DNA of 64,000 bases from Bradyrhizobium sp. BTAi1 (GTDB lineage: Bacteria; Pseudomonadota; Alphaproteobacteria; Rhizobiales; Xanthobacteraceae): positions 5,103,501 to 5,167,500 of the forward strand of contig NC_009485.1 of assembly GCF_000015165.1 (NCBI RefSeq), written 5' to 3'. The translations under genes were made by a program, and so were the position numbers. The notes under the pieces are model-generated. The model worked only from the letters and a program-made list of their open reading frames with translations, was not told the origin of the DNA and did not search any database. Below, one piece after another: positions 8,347 to 16,672 of this stretch. Every line of letters begins with the position of its first letter. The first letter of the stretch is position 1.

Positions 8347-9096
8347 ATGGATCCTCTTTATCTCGCGCTGATCTCGACCGCCATAGCACTTGCAGCTCTC
8401 AGTATTTCTGCATTGTCGTTGTGGCGAACCCACTTTGCTATGCCAAAGCCAATTCTCAATACGAGCCGGCTGAGGCTACGCGTCTACCCTATAAAGAATA
8501 GCGGCGAGCGTTGGTACATTGTGAGCTTTGACTTACCCCTGTCAATTTGCAACCCAGGAGCTCAACCTCTCCTACTATCGGCCGTACGGTTACGACTTAG
8601 TTTTCCTCAGGTGCCCATTCCGAACAACGGTGAAGTTCTTCCCGTAACATGGGAGATCAACGCAGACGACGCCCAGAAGATAAGTCGGAATCGCTTCGAG
8701 TGGATCGACCATCTAAGACCAAGAGAGTGGATGTCCACGCCGATACTGCCAAAGTCGACCGTCATACAGCATCTGATTTTTGAGGCACGTTGGGACCTTC
8801 CGGTAGTGCAGGAAACCACCGAGATCGAACTTCAGATCAAGTGGTCGGGCTCTAGGGATTTCATGCTGGCAGGTCACTGGAAGATCGGTCTTCGCACCGA
8901 TACGTGGGCTGAACTAATCACCAATGGAACTTCTTTTTCTTACTTTCCTAGCGCGGCTAGGCATACATTTGAGAATATCACACCACCCGATCTTCACAAA
9001 TACATTGCGAGCAAAGAACCTATTCCCAAAGCCAGCACCTCTTCGTCTTACCTGGACTTCCCAAAACAAAACGACAATCGGGACTCTGATGGGTAG
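8347..9096 (+). CDS. membrane-anchored hypothetical protein, low-GC orphan
   Basis: 249 residues, not recognised. Residues about 5-27 form one hydrophobic helix (LYLALISTAIALAALSISAL) followed by a soluble part of mostly beta character with regularly spaced hydrophobic residues, possibly an immunoglobulin-like or C2-like sandwich. Codon use differs visibly from its neighbours: many third-position A/T codons (for example ATA, CTA, TCT, TTT), giving a GC content near 50% in a window that is otherwise well above 60%. It lies at the right edge of the toxin-antitoxin island, so recent horizontal acquisition is likely. A role in phage or plasmid defence is possible but unsupported. Confidence 0.65.
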   Translation: MDPLYLALISTAIALAALSISALSLWRTHFAMPKPILNTSRLRLRVYPIKNSGERWYIVSFDLPLSICNPGAQPLLLSAVRLRLSFPQVPIPNNGEVLPVTWEINADDAQKISRNRFEWIDHLRPREWMSTPILPKSTVIQHLIFEARWDLPVVQETTEIELQIKWSGSRDFMLAGHWKIGLRTDTWAELITNGTSFSYFPSAARHTFENITPPDLHKYIASKEPIPKASTSSSYLDFPKQNDNRDSDG

Positions 9097-9220
9097 ACTT
9101 GGAAAGCGACGAAATTTGGAATAGGGCGGCAATACGCTTTGCTCGGTGAGCAACAGAATGACTGCAATGGCGATAACGTCGGAAAGTGAGATTCCGGCCG
9201 AGCCGCTGGCGTAACTCCCC

Positions 9221-9541
9221 TCACTGCCCAAACAGCCGAAAGCTCCGATCCGCCTCGCGCAGATGCTCGCTGTCCTTCGTCCACCCGACAGCGCGGCGGT
9301 AGCTGCCGAGGAGGCCGCTCTGGCGGGCGGCGACCACGTCGATACCCTGAGGCTGCTCGGCGAAGGGGGAGACGAACAGCGCGTCCTCGGGGCAATAGAG
9401 CTCGCACAGGAAACAGGTCTGGCAATCGGCCTGGCGGGCGATCACGGGAAGGCCTTCGGTCTTGTCGAAGACGTTGGTCGGACAGGCCGTCACGCAGATG
9501 TTGCAGGCGGTGCAGCGCTCGGGATCGATGATTTCGATCAT
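9221..9541 (-). CDS. 4Fe-4S dicluster ferredoxin partner of flavoprotein
   Basis: 106 residues with two complete cluster motifs: CTACNICVTACP (about residues 10-21) and CQTCFLCELYCP (about 40-51), each C-x2-C-x2-C-x3-CP, so two [4Fe-4S] clusters. A C-terminal extension of about 50 residues follows. Its ATG overlaps the TGA of the upstream flavoprotein by four bases, so the two are translationally coupled and probably form a flavoprotein/iron-sulfur complex analogous to AprAB. It should pass electrons between the flavin and a soluble or membrane acceptor. Confidence 0.9.
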   Translation of the reverse strand: MIEIIDPERCTACNICVTACPTNVFDKTEGLPVIARQADCQTCFLCELYCPEDALFVSPFAEQPQGIDVVAARQSGLLGSYRRAVGWTKDSEHLREADRSFRLFGQ

Positions 9542-11166
9542 TCCGCGGCCTCCACCAGCGCGCCCTCGTCATGCGGGCGCGGCTCGGTCCAGACCTCGTC
9601 GAGCCCGCCCGAGGTCACGTAGTGACGCTGCCGCGCATCTAGCTGCGGATGATCCTCGCGCCAATGCATGCCGCGGCTTTCGGTGCGCGCCAGCGCGCTG
9701 CGATACATCCAGCGCGCGGTGGCGAGCATCGCCGCGCCTTCGCGGGTGCGGATCAGGTCCGGCCACGCCGCGGCGTCGGCCTCCGTCACCTCGCGCCAGA
9801 GACGGTCGAGCCGGCCGAGCGAGGCCGTCAGCCGCTCGGCGTTGCGGAAATAGTTGGTCTCGTACGGATAGGCTTCGTCCTGCACGGCGCGGGCGAGCTG
9901 CGCCGGATCGAGCGCGCGCCGGGGCGCCGCCTGCAGGCCGGCCGTGCCGGCGCGCCGCACCGACGTTGCCGGCGCCCGCCTTGTCTGCAGGGCGTAGTCC
10001 GCCGCGCCGCGGCCGGCAAAGCTGCCCGAGGAGATCGCCCAGGCGGCGTTGTGGCTGCCGCCGCCGGTGAAGCCGCCGCAGATCAGCTCGCGCGTCGCGG
10101 CATCGCCGGCCGCAAAGAGGCCCGGCACCGTGGTGGCGCAGCTGTCGTCTGTGATGCGCAGGCCGCCGGTGCCGCGGATCGTTCCCTCCAGCCGCAAGGT
10201 GATCGGGAAGCGCTCCGTGAACGGATCGATGCCGGTGCGGTCATAGGGCAGGAAGAAATTCGGCTGCGAGGCGCGCATCGTCGCGCGCACCTGCTCGTCC
10301 GCCTTGTCGAGCTGCGCATAGACCGGTCCGTGCAGCAGCGCTCGCGCGATCGCCTTGCGTCCGCCCTTGGAGGCCGCGCCGGGAACGACGCTGCCATCCT
10401 CATAGGTGAAGGTCGCCCAGCCGAAGAACAGCGTCTTGGTGACCGAGCCGAACGCGGCCGAGATCGCATAGGCGTTGGAGAACTCCATGCCGCTGAACTC
10501 GGCGCCGGCCTCCGCCGCCATCAGATAGCCGTCGCCGGTCAGCCCGTTGGAGCCGAGCGTCTTGCTCAGGAACGCGCATCCACCGGTGGCGACGACGACT
10601 GCGCCCGCGCGCACCGTCCAGCTGTCCTCATGCTGGCGCCGCACGCCGCTCGCGCCGGCCACCGCGCCGCTGTCGTCGACCAGCAGCTCCAGCGCCGGAC
10701 TGTGATCGAGGATGGTGACGCCGGCCGACTTGGTCCGCTTGCGCATCAGCCGCATGTATTCCGGACCCTGCAGCGAATTGCGCCGCGGCTGGCCGTCGTC
10801 GCCGGCCGGATACGGATAGCCCCACTCCGCCAGGCGGTTGCTCTGCGCGTAGGTCTCGTCGAGCACCCGTGCCATCCAGTGGCGGCTCTGCAGATAGCCG
10901 CCCGCCGCCTCGCGGCTGGCCATCGCCGCCTCGCGCTGGGCCGGCGCCGGGTCGACATACCAGACGCCGGTGCCGGACGGCGCCGTCGCGCCCGACGTGC
11001 CGCAAAATCCCTTGTCGGCGAGCACGACGCGCGCACCACGCTCGGCGGCGCTGATCGCCGCCCATGTGCCGGCGGGGCCGCCACCGAGCACCAGCACATC
11101 GGCATCGAACGAGACGCCGCCATTCGAATCGTTGCGCCTCTCCGCGCGCGGCCTGATAGCAACCAT
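9538..11166 (-). CDS. FAD-dependent oxidoreductase, fumarate reductase/AprA-like flavoprotein
   Basis: The ATG at 11166 follows a GGAG site by seven bases; a TTG at 11172 is less likely. 542 residues. The N-terminal dinucleotide fold VLVLGGGPAGTWAAISAAERGA (read as GxGxxG), the ANxxGTSGATAPSGTG-type region near residue 60, GTGGLRITDDSCATTVPGLFAAGDAA (read in parts) and the AAGDA...FTGGGSHNAAWAISSG block define the succinate dehydrogenase/fumarate reductase/AprA flavoprotein family. Together with the overlapping ferredoxin it resembles a diverged APS-reductase-like or other two-component redox enzyme. It is the first of two such modules here (the other is at 20233-22216). Substrate unknown; the sulfur context is the main hint. 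Confidence 0.85.
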   Translation of the reverse strand: MVAIRPRAERRNDSNGGVSFDADVLVLGGGPAGTWAAISAAERGARVVLADKGFCGTSGATAPSGTGVWYVDPAPAQREAAMASREAAGGYLQSRHWMARVLDETYAQSNRLAEWGYPYPAGDDGQPRRNSLQGPEYMRLMRKRTKSAGVTILDHSPALELLVDDSGAVAGASGVRRQHEDSWTVRAGAVVVATGGCAFLSKTLGSNGLTGDGYLMAAEAGAEFSGMEFSNAYAISAAFGSVTKTLFFGWATFTYEDGSVVPGAASKGGRKAIARALLHGPVYAQLDKADEQVRATMRASQPNFFLPYDRTGIDPFTERFPITLRLEGTIRGTGGLRITDDSCATTVPGLFAAGDAATRELICGGFTGGGSHNAAWAISSGSFAGRGAADYALQTRRAPATSVRRAGTAGLQAAPRRALDPAQLARAVQDEAYPYETNYFRNAERLTASLGRLDRLWREVTEADAAAWPDLIRTREGAAMLATARWMYRSALARTESRGMHWREDHPQLDARQRHYVTSGGLDEVWTEPRPHDEGALVEAAE

Positions 11167-11376
11167 GAGCAAGCTCCGGACTATTCATCGATGGACAATC
11201 GGGTGCGACATCGTCGTTCAGCGACGCAATCCAGGCAATTCCACAGTTCGCCGATTGCGAGCAGCCGCGTGCTCGGCAGCGGTGAGGCCGGAGAATTTTT
11301 GTTTGAACTTGTCCGAACCGTGTGAGCTGCGGCGTCTCCAAATAGAGTGAGGCGCGACTCGATCCGTCCTCTCCTC

Positions 11377-11452
11377 CGTCATTGCGAGCGAAGCGAAGCA
11401 ATCCAGGGTGGTGGGCGGGACCCTGGATTGCTTCGCTTCGCTCGCAATGACG
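11377..11452. repeat. long perfect extragenic palindrome (REP-like)
   Basis: Arms 11377-11408 and 11421-11452 are perfectly complementary over 32 bases around a 12-base loop. The arm starts CGTCATTGCGAGCGAAGC and ends CAATCCAGGG. Related arms occur at 36241-36321. It lies in the 521-base stretch between the flavoprotein start and the Met-rich gene; otherwise that stretch shows only a short AGAACGA/TCGTTCT hairpin just before the Met-rich gene. From memory, palindromes with this CATTGCGAG...CAATCCAG signature are frequent in Bradyrhizobium genomes. Confidence 0.85.
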
Positions 11453-11687
11453 TGGGGCTGGCGGCCGACCCGAATAGCGACATCGTCTCTGTCACTCGTC
11501 ACATCTGTTATAACGGACGAAACTCTGACATCGCAGCCAAAGTCGATGCTGCACTGCGCAAGCCCGTCGCTTTCCCGGAGGAAAGCGCAAAGTGGTATTC
11601 ATCTATTCTTGCCGGTATCCGTAGCAGGATTAGTCTCCATAATAGAAGAACGACAGCACGATCGTTCTCAGCGACTGGAGACTTTCG

Positions 11688-12041
11688 ATGAACGCCGCGA
11701 TGCAGATGATGCCGATGCCCGCCATGATGGGCGGAATGATGAACCCGATGATGTCGGGCATGATGCCGATGTCCGGCGGCATGATGCCCATGGGGGCCCC
11801 GATGGGCGGCATGATGCCCGGCATGCCCATGATGGCCATGCCGATGATGGCCTGTCAGATGAAGTGCACGATGACCCCGACCGGCATGACCTGCGAGATG
11901 ATGCCGATGGACGCCGCCATGAAGGACATGTTCATGAAGTGCTGCGAATCGATGATGTCGATGATGCAGATGGGCATGCCGATGATGATGAGCTGCGGCG
12001 GCATGATGATGATGTGCATGCCGATGAAGGCGGCGAGCTGA
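11688..12041 (+). CDS. extreme methionine/cysteine-rich small protein
   Basis: 117 residues of which 50 are methionine (about 43%) and 7 cysteine; the rest is mostly Gly, Pro, Ala and Ser. The first 55 residues are runs of MMPM, GGMM and PMMA; the second half adds spaced cysteines (ACQMKC, MTCEMM, MKCCES, MSCGGM, MMCMPMK). A CTGGAG ribosome site lies about nine bases before the ATG. Non-Met codons almost all end in G or C, as in neighbouring genes, which shows that this strand and frame are the coding ones. Met/Cys-rich proteins elsewhere bind Cu(I) or act as oxidant scavengers, so a metal-binding or redox role is plausible. No signal peptide is evident. No family recognised. Confidence 0.75.
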   Translation: MNAAMQMMPMPAMMGGMMNPMMSGMMPMSGGMMPMGAPMGGMMPGMPMMAMPMMACQMKCTMTPTGMTCEMMPMDAAMKDMFMKCCESMMSMMQMGMPMMMSCGGMMMMCMPMKAAS

Positions 12042-12135
12042 TCCCAGCTGCTCGGCGAGAGCGGCGGTGCCGGCTTGGCCTGCCGCTCGACCTGTCTTGA
12101 AACAATCCGTCATCGCGCTGTCTCCTGTCTCCGCC

Positions 12136-12780
12136 TCAGGAGACGCGCTCGGCATAGGTCATAACGAGATAGAGCACCGCTTCGCTGGTCACCAGGTTGC
12201 GGTAGACATGCGGCGCATCGGCCTCGAACAGCGCGGCATCGCCTTCGGCGAGCGTCATCGGCTTGTCGCTGCCGACCGCAATCTCGATCACGCCTTTCGC
12301 CACGAACAGATTCTCCCGCGTCCCCGGTGCGTGCGCCTCCGCGGTTTCCCGGTGCAGCGGCGCGATGCGCAGCTCGTAGAACTCCACGGTCCGGCTGCCC
12401 TCGAACGGAAACAGCGCCCGCGAGATGAACTTGCCGCTATTCGAGCTCAAGAGCTTGGCGTCGGAGCCGCGCAGGATGCAGGGACCGCGGGACGTCTCGC
12501 CTTCGAGCAACTGGGCGAAGGGAACATCCAGCGCATTGGCGATTTTCCAGAGCACGCTGATGGTCGGGACGCTCTTGCCGGTTTCGATCTGCCCGAGCAT
12601 GGCCCGGCTGACCCCGGACTGCCGCGCCAGCCGCTCCAGCGAATGGCCGCGCCGCGTGCGTAAGCGGCGCAAATTGCGTCCGAGCACGATGTGAAGATCG
12701 GCCTGCGAGTCCGGCGGCAACGCGCCACTGGGCGAGAGCGACGCGCCGTTCTCCGGCGTCCGCTCGACCTGCTCGCTCAT
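12136..12780 (-). CDS. XRE-family transcriptional regulator with C-terminal cupin domain
   Basis: The ATG at 12780 has a GGAGCGGGG site; the longer frame to 12858 runs across the upstream small gene. 214 residues. Residues about 30-85 form the helix-turn-helix (LGRNLRRLRTRRGHSLERLARQSGVS...AMLGQIETGKSVPTI, read in parts). Residues about 105-205 form a cupin_2 barrel (PHRETAEAHAPGTRENLFV...GDAALFEADAPHVYRN) that would sense a small ligand. Regulators of this class typically control amino-acid, polyamine or sulfur metabolism genes. Start overlaps the stop of the upstream small gene (ATGA). It converges on the Met-rich gene. Confidence 0.92.
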   Translation of the reverse strand: MSEQVERTPENGASLSPSGALPPDSQADLHIVLGRNLRRLRTRRGHSLERLARQSGVSRAMLGQIETGKSVPTISVLWKIANALDVPFAQLLEGETSRGPCILRGSDAKLLSSNSGKFISRALFPFEGSRTVEFYELRIAPLHRETAEAHAPGTRENLFVAKGVIEIAVGSDKPMTLAEGDAALFEADAPHVYRNLVTSEAVLYLVMTYAERVS

Positions 12781-13016
12781 CCCCGCTCCCACGCCGGCGC
12801 GATCGATCCGACGGGCACCGGGACCCAGACGAAGGCCGGCCAGATCCACCACGCCCACAGCGCAGGCACCGCCTGGCCAGCGCCCTCGGGCGCGGCTCGC
12901 ATCCCGGTCACCCGCTGCTGCCGCCGCGCGCGATACGCGTCCAAATCGATGATGTCAGCAGTGCTCGCCACGTCAGCGCTCGTGCTCTTGGGTGATCTCT
13001 TGGGTGATGCCGTCAT
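12777..13016 (-). CDS. small protein coupled to the XRE-cupin regulator, C-terminal hydrophobic segment
   Basis: 79 residues, starting at the ATG at 13016 (MTASPKRSPKST). The N-terminal half contains IIDLDAYRARRQQR, a short motif frequent in small alphaproteobacterial proteins. The C-terminal half (VPALWAWWIWPAFVWVPVPVG) is strongly hydrophobic and Trp-rich and could be a membrane anchor. Its TGA overlaps the regulator ATG by four bases, so it is very likely translated and coupled. No function recognised; a membrane-linked modulator of the regulator is one possibility. Confidence 0.6.
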   Translation of the reverse strand: MTASPKRSPKSTSADVASTADIIDLDAYRARRQQRVTGMRAAPEGAGQAVPALWAWWIWPAFVWVPVPVGSIAPAWERG

Positions 13017-13446
13017 CAGATGGTAATCCAAGCGGCGACGGCGACAAGCCGCCGGGAAAGAAAACAACAAAACCACCGCCGCTTTGCCGCTGGTAGCAAG
13101 CTTTGCCGGAGCCATCCATCTTCATGGCATCGATGTTTCACGCAGGCTGCCATGAGGCCACGCGGCCGCCTGCCTAGAAATCACGCAACCTAGATGCGGC
13201 GTTGAGACCGCGGAGATAGCAGCCCCGATCGTCTCTCGTCGCGACGCCTCGACTCTGCGCATCGTCAAGGGCTTGCGCAGGTGTGACGCGAGCAAAAATT
13301 CGACGGGCGAGGCGACCTGCGCCGATCAACAATTCTCGGTCACGGATTAACAACGAAATATCCATCCGTTGCACCGAACGATCAGCCCGTTAGTCTTGTG
13401 GTCCGCGTTCGATCGCGCCAACTCACTCTCTCGAGCAAAACCTCCC
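13017..13446. other. divergent intergenic region, no gene seen
   Basis: 430 bases between the small gene at 13016 (minus) and the binding-protein gene at 13447 (plus). Short open frames here lack codon bias or ribosome sites. No clear dyad, repeat or consensus promoter was found; it presumably holds the two divergent promoters. Confidence 0.5.
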
Positions 13447-15051
13447 ATGACTGTCTCCGACCGTTTCAACCCGCGCGCCAGCCGGCGCGAGGTACTGACC
13501 GCATCTCTTACCCTCGCCGCAGCTCAGCTGTTTCCCGGTCGCGCCGTCGCGGAGGCCAGGCGCGGTGGCATCCTGACCATCGCCACCCAGGCGGAGCCGC
13601 GGACATTGGTGCCCCTGCTCGACACCAACACGCTGACCCGCAACATCAGCACCAAGGTCACCGAGGGGCTGCTGACCTTCGACGCGCAGTTCAATCCGAA
13701 GCCGCTGCTGGCGACGGAATGGACGGTGTCTCCGGACGGGCTGGACTATGCCTTCAAGCTGCGGCCGAACGTCAAATGGCACGATGGCACCAGCTTCACC
13801 TCCGAGGACGTCAAATTCTCACTGCTCGCATTGAAGAAGGTCGGGCCGCGCGGACGCATCAGCTTTGCCAACATCGCCGACATCGAGACGCCGGATCCGC
13901 TTACGGTCCTCGTCAAGCTCGCCAAGCCGACGCCCTACTTCCTGAAGGCCTTGACCGCGGCTGAATCGCCGATCGTGCCGAAGCACGCCTATGCTTCGGA
14001 CGACCTTGCCGCCAGCCCGAACAACAACGCGCCGATCGGCACCGGTCCCTTCATCTTCGAAGAATGGAAGCGCGGCGCCTATGTTCGCCTCAAGCGCAAT
14101 CCGTCCTATTGGCGCGCTGACCGGCCCTATCTCGACGGCATCGTCGTCAAGTTCATCGGCGACGCCGCGGCCGCCTCGGCGGCGCTGGAGACCGGCGAGA
14201 TCGACATCGACGCCAACGTGGCATTTTCCGACCTGGAGCGCCTGGGCGGCATCAAGACGCTACAGATCTCGTCACGGCGCGACGGCTATCTCAACAACGC
14301 TTCCGTCCTGGAGTTCAATCTCGAGCACACCGAGCTGGCCAAGACGCCCGTTCGCCACGCGATCGCCCATGCCATCGACCGCAACTTCATCCGCGACTCG
14401 ATCTATTACGGCCACGCCGACCATATCCGTTCGCCGATCCCCGAGATCTTCCAGGCCTATCACGATCCCGCAGGCTTCAACTATCCGACCGATATCGCCA
14501 GAGCGAACCGGCTGCTCGACGAGGCCGGCGTCACGCGTGGGCGTGACGGCACGCGCTTTTCCGTCCGGCTCACCTTCATTCCCGGCCCCGCCTTCAAGAC
14601 TACGGCGGACTATCTGCGCTCGGCGTTGAGCCAGATCGGCATCAAGGTCACGGTGCTCGAGGGGGATCTCGCGACCTTCATCAAGCGGGTCTATTACGAG
14701 CATCAGTTCGACCTCAACATCAACGGCCTCGGCCTCTTGTTTGATCCGACCGTCGGCGTGCAGCGGATCTACTGGTCGGACGGGATCAAGAATCCCCTGC
14801 CCTATGTCAACGCCGCCCACTACAACAATCCGGCGGTCGACGATCTCTTCCGCCAGGCGAGCACCGAAGCCGACGAAAGCAAGCGCGCCCAGCAGTTCCG
14901 CGCCTTCCAGACAATCGCGAGCGAGGACTTGCCCGCCCTGCCGCTGGTATCGCTGCGGACGGTCATCGTCTCCAGCAATCGGGTGAAGGACATCTACAAC
15001 AGCGTCGACCTGACCGCCGGAGACTTCTCCGATACCTGGCTCGATCGCTGA
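13447..15051 (+). CDS. ABC transporter substrate-binding protein, family 5 (DppA/OppA type)
   Basis: The ATG at 13447 is chosen because it places a Tat-like signal (SRREVLTASLTLAAA, about residues 12-26) at the N-terminus; upstream in-frame ATG 13369 would bury it. 534 residues, normal for the family. The SBP_bac_5 features are LTIATQAEPRTLVPLLDTNT at the mature start, TEWTVSPDGLDYAFKLRPNVKWHDG (read in parts) and NAPIGTGPFIFEEWKRG. Periplasmic, binds an oligopeptide-like or other ligand. No permease or ATPase adjoins it; the nearest transporter lacking a binding protein is the Dpp-type operon at 1351-5258, about 8 kb away across the toxin-antitoxin island. Confidence 0.92.
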   Translation: MTVSDRFNPRASRREVLTASLTLAAAQLFPGRAVAEARRGGILTIATQAEPRTLVPLLDTNTLTRNISTKVTEGLLTFDAQFNPKPLLATEWTVSPDGLDYAFKLRPNVKWHDGTSFTSEDVKFSLLALKKVGPRGRISFANIADIETPDPLTVLVKLAKPTPYFLKALTAAESPIVPKHAYASDDLAASPNNNAPIGTGPFIFEEWKRGAYVRLKRNPSYWRADRPYLDGIVVKFIGDAAAASAALETGEIDIDANVAFSDLERLGGIKTLQISSRRDGYLNNASVLEFNLEHTELAKTPVRHAIAHAIDRNFIRDSIYYGHADHIRSPIPEIFQAYHDPAGFNYPTDIARANRLLDEAGVTRGRDGTRFSVRLTFIPGPAFKTTADYLRSALSQIGIKVTVLEGDLATFIKRVYYEHQFDLNINGLGLLFDPTVGVQRIYWSDGIKNPLPYVNAAHYNNPAVDDLFRQASTEADESKRAQQFRAFQTIASEDLPALPLVSLRTVIVSSNRVKDIYNSVDLTAGDFSDTWLDR

Positions 15052-15073
15052 GCCGCGGGCACGACCGCCGCGC

Positions 15074-15871
15074 TCAGGTGTCGCGATGGCGCAGCAGACC
15101 CATGACGTGGCGCTTGAGCCGGACGAAGTCCGGCTCGGTCACGAGATCGGCGTGTCTCGGCCTCGCAAAGGGCAGCCTGATGTCGTCGATCACGCGGCCG
15201 GGCCGGTGGCTCATGACGATGATGCGGTCGGCGAGAAACAGCGCTTCATCGATGTCATGGGTCACGAAGACGGTCGTGGTCGGAATGCGGGTCCAGATGT
15301 CCAGCAGCACCTGCTGCATCCGGGCGCGCGTCAAGGCATCCAGCGCGCTGAACGGCTCGTCCATCAGCAGCACGCGCGGATGATTGATCAGCACGCGAGC
15401 GATCTCGACCCGCTGCTGCATCCCGCCGGATAATTGCGCCGGGTAGAAGTCCTCGAAGCCAGCCAGGCCGACCAGCGCGAGTAAGTCGTCGGCGGCCTTC
15501 AGGCGCTCGCGCCGGGCGACACGGCGCATCTTCGGGCCGAACGCCACGTTGTGCCGGACCTTCTTCCACGGAAACAGCGTGTGCTGCTGGAACACGAGGC
15601 CGCGATCCGGGCTCGGCCCGGCCACCGGCTCGCCATCCAGCGTGATCGCCCCGGTCGCAATCTCGAGGTGACCCGCGAGCGCGCCGAGCACGGTCGACTT
15701 GCCGCAGCCGGAGGGCCCGAGCAGACACAGCAGTTCGCCGGGCGCGACCTCGAAGGAGAGATCGGCGACCGCCCGAAACGCCTTGTCGCTCTCGCCCAGC
15801 ATGATCGAGACGCGGCTGACCTTCACGTGGCCGCTCGGACGGCGATGACCGTCCGCGGGGTCTCCGCTCAT
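15074..15871 (-). CDS. ABC transporter ATP-binding protein, SsuB/TauB type
   Basis: 265 residues from the ATG at 15871, which overlaps the permease stop by four bases. Walker A GPSGCGKS at about residues 51-58, QQHTLFPWKKVRHNVAFG (the Q-loop with the 'PWK' typical of nitrate/sulfonate/taurine ATPases), signature LSGGMQQRV, Walker B LLMDEPFSALD, H-loop VTHDIDEALFLADR. Third gene of a binding protein-permease-ATPase operon. The SsuB/TauB/NrtD subfamily imports sulfonates, taurine, nitrate or pyrimidine precursors; sulfonate is favoured by context. Confidence 0.93.
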   Translation of the reverse strand: MSGDPADGHRRPSGHVKVSRVSIMLGESDKAFRAVADLSFEVAPGELLCLLGPSGCGKSTVLGALAGHLEIATGAITLDGEPVAGPSPDRGLVFQQHTLFPWKKVRHNVAFGPKMRRVARRERLKAADDLLALVGLAGFEDFYPAQLSGGMQQRVEIARVLINHPRVLLMDEPFSALDALTRARMQQVLLDIWTRIPTTTVFVTHDIDEALFLADRIIVMSHRPGRVIDDIRLPFARPRHADLVTEPDFVRLKRHVMGLLRHRDT

Positions 15872-16659
15872 CGCACCGCCGACGGCCGGTGCCACGGCAT
15901 CAGGACGCGGCCGAGCGAGGTCAGGGCCCAGCTCGAGCCCATTCCCATCAGGCCGATCACCAGCATCCCGACGACGATGTCCGCGTAGTTCTGCAGCGTG
16001 TAGGCTTCCCATGTGTAGTATCCAATGCCGAACTGTCCGGAGATCATCTCCGCGGTCACGAGGCAGAACCAGGACGTGCCCATCCCGATCGCGAGCCCCG
16101 TCACGATCGCTGGCGCCGCGCCCGGCAGCACGATCTCCTGCAGGATGGCGAGCCTGTTGCCGCCGAGGCTGCGCGCCGAGGCGATCAGCCGCTGGTCGAC
16201 ATTGGCGACGCCATGCACGGTGTTGAGGATGATCGGGAACAGCGCGCCGATGAAGGTGATGAAGATCATCGACACTTCTGACGAGGTGAAGATCAGGATC
16301 GAGAGCGGAATCCAGGCCACCGCCGGGATCGGCCGCAGCAGCTCCAGCGGCGGCAGCAGCAGATCGGACGCGGCGCGCGAGCGTCCGATCGCAATGCCGA
16401 GCGCGATACCGAGCAGCGCAGCTGCGCCATAACCGGCGAACACTCGCGCCAGGCTGCTGCCGAGATGCGCCATCAGCTTGGGCGACCTGAGCAGCACCAC
16501 TGCCGCCTCGGCCACCTCCGTCGGCGGCGGCACGTTGCGGAAGGTGACCGCGCCGAGATTCAGATGCGCCGTCGCGGCGAACTGCCAGAGGCCGAGGCAG
16601 GCCCCGATCGAGGCGGCGCGGATCGCCCATCGCACCGCCTGTCGCGGCCTCGTCGCCAT
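15868..16659 (-). CDS. ABC transporter permease, SsuC/TauC type
   Basis: 263 residues with about six membrane helices. The EAA loop (ASARSLGGNRLAILQEIVLPGA, read as SARSLGG...LP) is at about residues 160-180, and the SsuC family phrase LELLRPIPAVAWIPLSI precedes it. It overlaps the ATPase gene by four bases and follows the binding-protein gene by 13 bases. One of two SsuC-like permeases in the window; the other is at 26499-27344. Confidence 0.93.
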   Translation of the reverse strand: MATRPRQAVRWAIRAASIGACLGLWQFAATAHLNLGAVTFRNVPPPTEVAEAAVVLLRSPKLMAHLGSSLARVFAGYGAAALLGIALGIAIGRSRAASDLLLPPLELLRPIPAVAWIPLSILIFTSSEVSMIFITFIGALFPIILNTVHGVANVDQRLIASARSLGGNRLAILQEIVLPGAAPAIVTGLAIGMGTSWFCLVTAEMISGQFGIGYYTWEAYTLQNYADIVVGMLVIGLMGMGSSWALTSLGRVLMPWHRPSAVR

Positions 16660-16672
16660 GGCGCAGGATCCC

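Noticed and set aside
9649..11325. 558-codon plus-strand open frame opposite the flavoprotein
   Set aside because: Antisense shadow of a clear FAD protein; composition is dominated by Arg, Ala and Gly as expected for out-of-frame GC-rich DNA.
11508..12155. Minus-strand open frame extremely rich in histidine opposite the Met-rich gene
   Set aside because: ATG read backwards is CAT (His), so it is the mirror of the Met-rich gene. In the minus frame third codon positions are mostly T, contrary to the genome's strong G/C preference; the plus frame fits.
13174..13374. 66-codon minus-strand open frame in the divergent region
   Set aside because: No ribosome site, no neighbour relation and no recognisable feature.
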